Assembly: GCF_001612825.1 (NCBI RefSeq) | Contig: NZ_BDBE01000023.1 | Location: forward strand, 1 to 64,000 | Length of the DNA: 64,000 nt | Reading direction: 5' to 3' | Origin: Nocardia caishijiensis NBRC 108228 | GTDB taxonomy: Bacteria; Actinomycetota; Actinomycetes; Mycobacteriales; Mycobacteriaceae | Part shown: piece after piece, positions 57,342-64,000 of the stretch | How the letters are laid out: each line of letters starts with the position of its first letter | Numbering within the stretch: the stretch's first letter is position 1 | The notes under the pieces: model-generated | Told to the model about the DNA's origin: nothing | Databases searched by the model: none | The model's input: the letters and a program-made list of their open reading frames with translations, nothing else | Translations under genes and position numbers: made by a program

Positions 57342-57728
57342 TCAGATCCGCAGAATCGCCAGTTGGGACAGGGACAGCACGGTCCAGGGAGGTGGTCGCT
57401 CGCGGCGGCCGCGCCAGGTTCTGGTCGCCCGGCGGATGGCGTCGCCGTCTTCGGTGAGCCGCGTCAGCAGCATCCAGCCGAGCAGCACGGTCAGGGCGAC
57501 GAGGATGAAGACGCAGCCGTGGACGGCCGCGTGCTCACCGCAACCACCGCTGCCGCAGCCGTGATCCGGTTCGTGGTCGTCCTGGGGTGCGACGGCTTCG
57601 ACGTGCTCACCGGTGTGGGCATGCGCGGGGGTGACGAAGACCGCGGAGTGCATCGCGACGATTCCGGCCAGCAGCAGCATCACGGCGAGAGCCCGGACGA
57701 AGCGCGCGTGCGAAGGCTGGACGGTCAC
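57342..57728 (-). CDS. DUF6153-like small membrane protein with His/Cys-rich loop
   Basis: A 128-residue protein with two helices (FVRALAVMLLLAGIVAMHSAVFV and GCVFILVALTVLLGWMLL) flanking a loop rich in His, Cys and Asp (HAHTGEHVEA, HEPDHGCGSGGCGEHAAVHGC). Resembles DUF6153. The loop should bind a transition metal. Sixty bp upstream of the DUF305 gene on the same strand, so probably co-transcribed. Confidence 0.7.
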   Translation of the reverse strand: MTVQPSHARFVRALAVMLLLAGIVAMHSAVFVTPAHAHTGEHVEAVAPQDDHEPDHGCGSGGCGEHAAVHGCVFILVALTVLLGWMLLTRLTEDGDAIRRATRTWRGRRERPPPWTVLSLSQLAILRI

Positions 57729-57790
57729 GGCGACGAGTCTAACCAGTGCTCACACGGGCTTCGCAATACCCGCACACGGTAGGGGTAGAA

Positions 57791-58369
57791 CTACGCGTTC
57801 GCGATGTCGACGACCAGGCGCGGTGGGTCGGCGAGCGTGCTCACGGTGAAGCCGGGCCGATCGGCGTCGAGCCCGACGAACGACTGTGTGACGCCTTCGT
57901 ACACCACCGATTTGTAGACACCCGTGATACGCGGTGTGCTGGGGTCGGTCACCGGGTCGGGCCCGGCGAACGGCGGGACGGGCGAGTCGAACGGGTAGGC
58001 CGAACCGAGGATGCGCACCTCGAGGATCGAACTACCGGCCACGTCGACGGCCCGGCCACTGGCGTCCTGCACGGCGCTGTCGGTGTAGGCCACCTGCCAG
58101 CCGGGGGTGCCGGTGCCGCCGAGGGTGTAGACGACCCGGTCGTAGCCGGGGTGGTTGCCCAGACGCACATCGGTGACGGTGAGCGCGGCGCCGTCGCTCG
58201 CCTCGCCGGACTTCGCCGCGTTGTCGCGCGGGCCGGTGGCGTCGGCGAAGGTGCTCGCGGTGCTCGTCGTCGTGGTCGGCGGCGTCGCGGCGGGCGCGTC
58301 GTCGGAACCGCAGCTCGGCAGGACCAGAGCCGCGGCGGCGATCAGCACGAACACGGGGGCGTTGCGCAT
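57791..58369 (-). CDS. Lipoprotein with AMIN-like domain
   Basis: A 192-residue lipoprotein (lipobox VLPSC), a Thr/Ala-rich linker, then an AMIN-like beta domain: VTDVRLGNHPGYDRVVYTLGGTGTPGWQVAYTD, and a C-terminus TVSTLADPPRLVVDIANA typical of this actinobacterial family. Probably a surface binding protein. The 58370-58600 gap shows no gene. Confidence 0.85.
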   Translation of the reverse strand: MRNAPVFVLIAAAALVLPSCGSDDAPAATPPTTTTSTASTFADATGPRDNAAKSGEASDGAALTVTDVRLGNHPGYDRVVYTLGGTGTPGWQVAYTDSAVQDASGRAVDVAGSSILEVRILGSAYPFDSPVPPFAGPDPVTDPSTPRITGVYKSVVYEGVTQSFVGLDADRPGFTVSTLADPPRLVVDIANA

Positions 58370-58600
58370 GTGACCGATGGTACTCAGGTGAACTGGAGGG
58401 TCGCGGGAATCACTCGGGCGCGTGTCCAGGCTGTGAGTTTGCTGGGTGCGTACATCACGAGATCAGCGCAGTCGGCACGCGTGAGTGGAACCTGTTCGCC
58501 GTCAGTCTTTTCCATGCTCCGCGCGCCTATGTGTCCATCGGTTCCGCAGTGCGCCAGGGGCGGATGTGACGATGGGGCAACGATCTAGCACACTTGTCGG

Positions 58601-59749
58601 GTGGACAGTGTCGAGGACGTATTCACCCGGCTGCGCCGGTATCCGGACGTGGAGGCGCCGAATCTCTATGCCGTCGACGCCGCGGATCGGTTGATCCTCG
58701 ATACCGCCGCCGACGCGCTCGCGGGCGCGGGCACCGGCGAGGTGGCGGTGATCGGCGACGCCTACGGCGCGCTGACCCTCGGGATCGCGGTACGGCACGG
58801 ACACACCGGCATCCGGGTGCACCAGGACCTGCTCACCGGCGAACTCGCCCTCGCGGGCAACGCCAAGAACCTCGGTCTCGCCGATCGTTTCACCGTGCAC
58901 GGTCTCGACGTGGACCTGCTCACCGGCACCCGCGTGGTCGTGATGCGGTTGCCGAAAATGCTTGCCGGGCTCGCCGAGATCGCCGAGGCCATCGCCCGTT
59001 ACGCCGCCGACGACGTGGTCGTCTACGCCGGTGGCCGCGACAAATACCTCACCCCGACCATGAACGAGGTGTTCGCCGAAACGTTCCGCCAGGTGCGGGC
59101 GGGCCGGGGCAGGCAGAAGTCACGGGTGCTCGTCGTCAGTGAACCGCTACCCGTCGGCGAACCGCGTTTCCCGGTGCGCGAGAACATCATCGAGATCGAC
59201 GGCGACGTGGTCGCCTACGGTGCCGCGTTCTCCGGCCCGCGCCTCGACATCGGCACCCGGTTCCTGCTCGAGCATCTCGACCGGATGAAACCCGACGCGC
59301 GCGAGGCCATCGATCTGGGTTGCGGCACCGGCATTCTCGCGGTGGCCCTGGCCAAATCGCGGCCGCGTATCCGGGTGGTCGGCACCGACCAGTCCTGCGC
59401 CGCGGTCGCCTCGGCGCGCGCGACCGCCGCCGTCAACGGGGTGGACGACCGGGTCACCGTGGTGCGCGACGACGCCATGTCCTCGGCGGCCGACAACAGC
59501 GCCGACCTGGTGCTGTGCAATCCGCCGTTCCATGTGGGCGCGGCCGTGCACACCGGGTCCGCCATCAAGATGTTCGCCGAGACCGGCCGGGTGCTGCGCC
59601 CCGGCGGCGAATTGTGGACGGTGTACAACTCGCACCTGAACTACCGGGGCGTGGTGGAACGGATGGTCGGGCGGACCGATGTGATCGACCGGAACCAGAA
59701 GTTCACGGTGACGCGGTCTGTCCGTGGCCTGCGCGACGTACAACGATAG
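58601..59749 (+). CDS. RlmG/RsmC-like class I SAM methyltransferase
   Basis: A 382-residue two-domain methyltransferase: a degenerate N-terminal Rossmann domain and a C-terminal catalytic domain with AIDLGCGTGILAVALA (SAM) and LVLCNPPFHVGAAVHTG (the NPPF-H motif of guanine-N2 rRNA methyltransferases). Family members modify 23S G1835 or 16S G1207. The start is GTG 58601. Confidence 0.88.
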   Translation: MDSVEDVFTRLRRYPDVEAPNLYAVDAADRLILDTAADALAGAGTGEVAVIGDAYGALTLGIAVRHGHTGIRVHQDLLTGELALAGNAKNLGLADRFTVHGLDVDLLTGTRVVVMRLPKMLAGLAEIAEAIARYAADDVVVYAGGRDKYLTPTMNEVFAETFRQVRAGRGRQKSRVLVVSEPLPVGEPRFPVRENIIEIDGDVVAYGAAFSGPRLDIGTRFLLEHLDRMKPDAREAIDLGCGTGILAVALAKSRPRIRVVGTDQSCAAVASARATAAVNGVDDRVTVVRDDAMSSAADNSADLVLCNPPFHVGAAVHTGSAIKMFAETGRVLRPGGELWTVYNSHLNYRGVVERMVGRTDVIDRNQKFTVTRSVRGLRDVQR

Positions 59750-59897
59750 AGGCGCTCCAACGGGGTAGAGTCCGATTTGTCCGAACGGACGGTGGGGCGA
59801 TCATCGATCGCGACGCCGGGAACTTTGTCCGTTCACGGCACGTTGAACAGGGCAGTTGGAGCTGTACGACGTTTCATCACTCCAGGAAAGGCGCACG

Positions 59898-60752
59898 GTG
59901 CGTACCTCATCGAATCCGGTGTTCAAGAACTTACCTCGCCAAGAGGGAGTCGGCGGTTACGCGAACTTCGGTTCGGGCGTGACCGGCGCGGGCCAGCTGG
60001 GCAACCAGTACGGCGAATACGGTCAGCAGTACGGGCAGCAGTACCAGCAGGCGCCCGCGACCCGTGCCATGACCATCGACGACGTGGTCACCAAGACCGG
60101 TATCACCCTCGCGGTGCTCACCGTCTCGGCGATCATCTCCTTCGCGCTGTCGACGGCGAATCCGTCGCTCGCGCCGCTGTTCGTCATCGGCGGCGGCCTG
60201 ATCGGCTTCGTGCTGGTCATGGTCGCGAGTTTCGGCAACAAGATGGACAACCCGGCGCTCGTACTGTCGTACGCGGCGTTCGAGGGTCTGTTCCTCGGCG
60301 CGCTGTCGCTGATGTTCACCGGCACCGAGTTCGGCGGAGTGGGCGGTAGCGCCCTGATCGGCCAGGCGGTGCTCGGCACGTTCGGCGTGTTCTTCGGCAT
60401 GCTCGTGGTCTACAAGACCGGCGCGATCCGGGTCACCCCGCGCTTCACCCGCATGCTGCTCGGCGCCATGGTCGGCGTGCTGGTCCTGATGCTCGGCAAC
60501 CTGATCGCCAGCTTCTTCACCGACGGCGGCTTCGGCCTGCGCGACGGCGGCCCGCTGGCCATCGTGTTCAGCCTGGTCTGCATCGCCATCGCCGCGTTCA
60601 GCTTCCTGCTGGACTTCGACTCGGCCGACCAGCTGATCCGCGCCCAGGCCCCGGAGAAGGCCGCCTGGGGCGTCGCCCTCGGCTTGACCGTCACCCTGGT
60701 CTGGCTCTACGTCGAGATCCTGCGCCTGCTGAGCTACTTCCAGCGGGACTGA
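59898..60752 (+). CDS. Bax inhibitor-1/YccA-family membrane protein
   Basis: A 284-residue protein: a Gln/Tyr/Gly-rich N-terminus (NQYGEYGQQYGQQYQQ) and seven hydrophobic helices (VTKTGITLAVLTVSAIISFAL to LTVTLVWLYVEILRLLSYF). GTG 59898, preceded by GGAAAGG, gives the usual VRTSSNPVFKNLP start. The family includes pH-sensitive calcium leak channels and protease modulators; role here unknown. A strong terminator follows. Confidence 0.88.
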   Translation: MRTSSNPVFKNLPRQEGVGGYANFGSGVTGAGQLGNQYGEYGQQYGQQYQQAPATRAMTIDDVVTKTGITLAVLTVSAIISFALSTANPSLAPLFVIGGGLIGFVLVMVASFGNKMDNPALVLSYAAFEGLFLGALSLMFTGTEFGGVGGSALIGQAVLGTFGVFFGMLVVYKTGAIRVTPRFTRMLLGAMVGVLVLMLGNLIASFFTDGGFGLRDGGPLAIVFSLVCIAIAAFSFLLDFDSADQLIRAQAPEKAAWGVALGLTVTLVWLYVEILRLLSYFQRD

Positions 60753-60762
60753 TACACACACG

Positions 60763-60794
60763 AAAGCGGCCCACCGAATTCGGTGGGCCGCTTT
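60763..60794. terminator. Strong bidirectional intrinsic terminator
   Basis: A 32-bp perfect palindrome, AAAGCGGCCCACCGAA and its complement, followed by a short T-run on the + strand (CTTTTTCG), between the converging BI-1-like and thiolase genes. Confidence 0.92.
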
Positions 60795-60806
60795 TTCGTG
60801 CCTGTC

Positions 60807-62027
60807 TCAGCTGAGTCGTTCGATGACCAGGGCCATGCCCTGACCGCCGCCGACGCACATGGTTTCCACGCCGAACTGCTTGTCGTAGGTCTGCAGGTTG
60901 TTCAGCAGGGTGGCGGTGATGCGGGCGCCGGTCATGCCGAAGGGGTGGCCGAGGGCGATAGCGCCGCCGGAGACGTTGAGCTTGTCCTCATCGATCTTCA
61001 GCTCGCGAGCCGAGCCGAGCACCTGGACGGCGAAGGCCTCGTTGATCTCGAACAGGTCGATGTCGGAGACCGACTTGCCCGCCAGGGCCAGGGCCTTCTT
61101 GACGGCCTCGATCGGGCCGAGGCCCATGATCTCCGGGGACAGGCCGGAGACGCCGGTGGACACGATGCGGGCCAGCGGGGTCAGGCCGAGCTCCTTGGCC
61201 TTGGTGTCGCTCATGATCACCAGCGCCGCGGCGCCGTCGTTGAGCGGACAACAGTTGCCCGCGGTGACGGTGCCGTCGGGACGGAACACCGGCTTGAGCT
61301 GGCTCACCGCTTCGTAGGTGACACCGGCGCGCGGGCCGTCGTCCTTGCTGACGACGGTGCCGTCGGGCAGGGTCACCGGGGTGATCTCCCGCTCGAAGAA
61401 GCCGTTCTTGATGGCCTCCTCGGCCCGGTTCTGCGAGCGCACACCCCAGTGGTCCTGGTCCTCACGGCTGATGCCGGTGAGGGAGGCGACGTTCTCGGCG
61501 GTCTGACCCATCGCGATGTAGGCGTCGGGCAGCAGGCCGTCCTGGCGCGGGTCGTGCCACGCGCCCGCGCCGCCCTCGGCGGTCTTGGCGGTGCGGGCCT
61601 CGGCCTCGGCGAACTCGGGGTTCTTGGTGTCGGGCGAGCTGTCGGCCGAACCCTTGGCGTAGCGCGACACGGTCTCCACACCGGCGGAGATGAACACGTC
61701 ACCCTCGCCTGCCTTGATCGCGTGGAAGGCCATCCGGGTGGTCTGTAGCGACGACGCGCAGTACCGGTGCACGGTGGTGCCGGGCACCACGTCCAGGCCG
61801 AGCTTCACCGCCACGATGCGACCCTGGTTGAAGCCACCCTCACCGGCGGGCGAGCCGGTGCCGAGGATGATGTCGTCGACCTGCGTTGGGTCGAGCGCGG
61901 GGACCTTGTCCAGCGCGGCCTTGACCATCTGTGCGGTCAGGTCGTCCGGGCGCATCCCGGCCAGGGACCCCTTCACGGCACGGCCGATCGGGGAGCGGGC
62001 GATGGAGACGATGACGGCCTCGGGCAT
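60807..62027 (-). CDS. Thiolase (acetyl-CoA acyltransferase, FadA type)
   Basis: A 406-residue thiolase. The nucleophilic Cys90 lies in VHRYCASSLQTTRMA; NEAFAVQVL, GHPFGMTGAR and CVGGGQGMALVI supply the other active-site residues. It performs the last step of beta-oxidation or acetoacetyl-CoA formation; a steroid or fatty-acid role cannot be separated here. ATG 62027 follows AAAAGGAG. Confidence 0.94.
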   Translation of the reverse strand: MPEAVIVSIARSPIGRAVKGSLAGMRPDDLTAQMVKAALDKVPALDPTQVDDIILGTGSPAGEGGFNQGRIVAVKLGLDVVPGTTVHRYCASSLQTTRMAFHAIKAGEGDVFISAGVETVSRYAKGSADSSPDTKNPEFAEAEARTAKTAEGGAGAWHDPRQDGLLPDAYIAMGQTAENVASLTGISREDQDHWGVRSQNRAEEAIKNGFFEREITPVTLPDGTVVSKDDGPRAGVTYEAVSQLKPVFRPDGTVTAGNCCPLNDGAAALVIMSDTKAKELGLTPLARIVSTGVSGLSPEIMGLGPIEAVKKALALAGKSVSDIDLFEINEAFAVQVLGSARELKIDEDKLNVSGGAIALGHPFGMTGARITATLLNNLQTYDKQFGVETMCVGGGQGMALVIERLS

Positions 62028-62088
62028 GAGGACTCCTTTTCGGAAGGCTGGCGCGAACGGCTGTTTCACTTGCCGGTCTGCCGTGAAT

Positions 62089-62958
62089 CTACGTCTCCCC
62101 GTGCGCGACCGGAAGGGCAGGGCGGGCTCGCACCGCGGAGATCAGCACCGGCGACAACTGAGCGGCCGCGAGTTCGTAGCCCGCGGCGGAGGGATGGAAA
62201 CCGTCGGTCGCGAACAAGATCTCCGGCGCCGCCCGGAACTCCGAGGCGACCAGCGGCGAACCCATCGGCACCGCGATTCCCCCGGCCAGCGTGGTCGCCA
62301 CCGTCTGTGCCTTGCCGAGCCGCACACTCCAGTTCGCCACCACCGTACGCAACGGCTGCGGGATGGCGGTGACGGTGCCCAGGTTGGGGCAGGTGCCGAC
62401 GACGACCAGCGCGTCGGCCTCACGCAACCGCGACACCGCCTGGGCGAGCCTGCGGGCCGAGGCCCGGATCGAATGCTTCTTGGTGATGTCGTTGGCGCCG
62501 ACCAGGATCACCGCGGCATCCGGCGGCGGCCCGGCGACGAACATCGCGTCGACCTGTCCGGCGAGGCCCTTGGAGGTGGCGCCGGAAATGGCCTTGGTGC
62601 TCAATCGGATCCGCAGCCCGGTGGCCTCGGCCAGGTCACGCGCCAGCCGCACACCCGGCACGTCGGCGGCGCCGAGGCAGCCGAGACCGGCGGCGGTGGA
62701 GTCGCCGAAGATCATCAGATGCAGGTCGAACGGAACGTTCTTGCGCCACGGCTCGGGCAGGTTCGCACCGGGGGCGTACACGCCGTCGGCCTCGGGTGGC
62801 TTGGAGGTGTCGCGGCCGATCACCGCGCGTGCGGCACCGGCCTGGGTCATCAGCAGCCGGTAGGTCGCCCAGGACACGGTGCCCGCCCCCGACCCGGCCA
62901 GGACGGTCGTGGCGCCGGTGACCGCGGCCGTGCGCCAGCTGATTCGAGGTGCGCTCAC
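62089..62958 (-). CDS. SGNH/GDSL-family hydrolase
   Basis: A 289-residue esterase-like protein. Block I is LMIFGDSTAAGLG (Ser), block III is VILVGANDITKK (Asn), and block V is FATDGFHPSAAGYELAA (Asp and His). An N-terminal hydrophobic segment (TAAVTGATTVLAGSGAGTVSWATY) may be a signal anchor. In mycobacteria similar proteins are cell-envelope lipases or esterases. It lies 61 bp upstream of the thiolase gene on the same strand. Confidence 0.9.
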   Translation of the reverse strand: MSAPRISWRTAAVTGATTVLAGSGAGTVSWATYRLLMTQAGAARAVIGRDTSKPPEADGVYAPGANLPEPWRKNVPFDLHLMIFGDSTAAGLGCLGAADVPGVRLARDLAEATGLRIRLSTKAISGATSKGLAGQVDAMFVAGPPPDAAVILVGANDITKKHSIRASARRLAQAVSRLREADALVVVGTCPNLGTVTAIPQPLRTVVANWSVRLGKAQTVATTLAGGIAVPMGSPLVASEFRAAPEILFATDGFHPSAAGYELAAAQLSPVLISAVRARPALPVAHGET

Positions 62959-62979
62959 ACCCGAAAATTCTACGGCTCA

Positions 62980-63105
62980 TCCGCCTCTCCGCGTCTTTTG
63001 GCCAGACTCAGGTGCGGGGCGAGTTCGGGGCGCGGCAAGCTCTTGTGAGGTGGGTGGGTCGGCTCGTGCCCGGTGAGTTACCCATGTCCTGACGAGATCA
63101 GTTGT
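62980..63105 (+). repeat. Dispersed 126-bp intergenic repeat, copy C
   Basis: This block reads from TCCGCCTCTCCGCGTCTTTT to ATCAGTTGT and matches copy A (9668-9793, opposite strand) end to end with scattered substitutions; copy B at 12530-12653 is more diverged. It fills the gap between the divergent SGNH hydrolase and MFS genes. Confidence 0.9.
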
Positions 63106-63163
63106 TGCGCGTCGGACCGCTCGCCGAGGCGCTGACCGGGCGGCGCTGGACTATGGTGCGGGA

Positions 63164-64000
63164 GTGGGGAAGGCGCCCGAGCTTTTGCGACTCGACCGAC
63201 CCGCCGGGCGACGGTTGCTCGCGGCCACGGTGCTCGGCTCGGGGATGGGGTTTCTCGACGGCACCATCGTCAATGTCGCGCTGCCGCGCATCGGGTCGGA
63301 ACTGCATGCCGACCTGGCCGCGCTGCAGTGGGTGATCAACGGCTACACCCTCGCGCTCGCCGCGCTGATCCTCGTCGGTGGCGCGCTCGGTGACCGGTTC
63401 GGGCGCAAACGGATGTTCCCCTGGGGTGTGGCCGCGTTCGCCGTCACCTCCGTGCTGTGCGCGTTGGCGCCGACGATCGAGGCCCTGATCGCGGCGCGGC
63501 TGGCGCAGGGCGTCGCCGCGGCCCTGCTGACTCCCGGCAGTCTGGCGCTGGTCGAGTCGTCGTTCGTGCGCGCCGACCGGATGCGGGCCATCGGGGCGTG
63601 GACCGGCACGCTCGGCATCGCCACCGCCGCGGGCCCGGTGCTCGGCGGTTGGCTGGTCGGATTGTCGTGGCGGTGGGCGTTCGCGATCAATCTGCCACTG
63701 GCCGTACTCACCCTGGTGCTGTTACGGGGTGCGCCCGAGTCCCGTGACGAACGCGCCGAGGGCAATCACTTCGACCTGCCCGGCATCGTGCTGGCCCCGG
63801 TGGCGCTGGCCGGGATCACCTGGGCGCTGACCGCGTGGCCCGACAGCGGCGCGACCCCGGCCACCATCGGCGCCGCGGTGACGGGAGTGGCGGCGGCGAC
63901 GGCGTTCGTGGTCGTCGAACGGCGGGCGCGGTATCCGATGGTGCCGCCGGAGATGTTCGCCGACCGCGTCTTCACCCTCATCAATGTGGTGACGTTGCTC
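63164..64000 (+). CDS. MFS drug exporter, DHA2/EmrB-like (cut by window end)
   Basis: The first 279 codons of a 14-helix DHA2-type exporter: AATVLGSGMGFLDGTIVNVALPRIG is helix 1 with the family Asp, QWVINGYTLALAALILVGGALGDRFGRKRMF is motif A, and LTPGSLALVESSFVRADRMRAIGAWTGTLGIATAAGPVLGGWLV is motif C. GTG 63164 is the best start; the downstream end lies outside the window. Confidence 0.9.
   Translation, partial: MGKAPELLRLDRPAGRRLLAATVLGSGMGFLDGTIVNVALPRIGSELHADLAALQWVINGYTLALAALILVGGALGDRFGRKRMFPWGVAAFAVTSVLCALAPTIEALIAARLAQGVAAALLTPGSLALVESSFVRADRMRAIGAWTGTLGIATAAGPVLGGWLVGLSWRWAFAINLPLAVLTLVLLRGAPESRDERAEGNHFDLPGIVLAPVALAGITWALTAWPDSGATPATIGAAVTGVAAATAFVVVERRARYPMVPPEMFADRVFTLINVVTLL

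Overview
The window is GC-rich, densely coding actinobacterial chromosome, most likely Nocardia or a close mycolic-acid relative (Corynebacteriales). The reasons are the complete ergothioneine genes, the SigK/RskA/MPT83-type set, IdeR-type iron boxes, the mycobacterial-style glmU/prs-tRNA-Gln-TetR-mfd-mazG and eno-ftsB-DUF501-ppx order, many GTG/TTG starts, and small lipoproteins. No rRNA, CRISPR array, intact insertion sequence or prophage was seen.

Layout. 0.1-1.8 kb: a fatty-acyl adenylate-forming enzyme beside a 38-bp tandem repeat. 2.0-8.0 kb: egtABCD, with a divergent class V PLP enzyme that may be the EgtE step. 8.1-9.6 kb: small conserved proteins. 9.8-19.3 kb: housekeeping block (prs, glmU, tRNA-Gln, TetR, a gamma-butyrolactone-receptor-like regulator, mfd, mazG). 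19.5-33.3 kb: accessory block between mazG and the lytic transglycosylase/eno segment, two genes that are neighbours in Mycobacterium tuberculosis. 33.4-37.7 kb: transglycosylase, eno, ftsB, DUF501, ppx. 37.7-43.3 kb: YefM/YoeB pair, molybdopterin oxidoreductase, rskA-sigK, fasciclin lipoprotein, and an antitoxin with a broken PIN toxin. 43.4-49.1 kb: flavin monooxygenase (frameshifted), half-size flavoprotein, diiron protein and SDR under a divergent TetR, then a hydrolase behind a leader peptide. 49.2-64 kb: tRNA-Leu(TAA), amino-acid and peptide permeases, small secreted/lipoproteins, GntR, serine hydrolase, RlmG-like methyltransferase, Bax inhibitor-like protein, thiolase, SGNH hydrolase, and a truncated MFS exporter.

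The most interesting system is at 20.6-32.1 kb. Two divergent transcription units share a 300-bp region carrying two 19-bp IdeR/DtxR-like iron boxes. Leftward: a VioC/AsnO-type Fe(II)/2OG oxygenase, an SbnB-like dehydrogenase, an SbnH-like PLP decarboxylase, an SbnA-like PLP synthase and a MATE exporter. Rightward: an Opp/Nik-type importer made of a binding lipoprotein, a permease, and an unusual permease-ATPase-ATPase fusion. There is no NRPS and no IucA/IucC-type synthetase. This fits a small aminopolycarboxylate metallophore made by amino-acid chemistry alone (compare EDDS and the diaminopropionate steps of staphyloferrin B), but apparently under iron control.

Other notable signals: a ~126-bp repeat in three intergenic copies; a 23-residue duplication inside EgtC; SigK-like promoters before sigK and the fasciclin gene; a perfect 18-bp palindrome before an antitoxin whose toxin has lost its N-terminus; a leader peptide and hairpin before a hydrolase; and a UAA-anticodon tRNA with a short variable arm.
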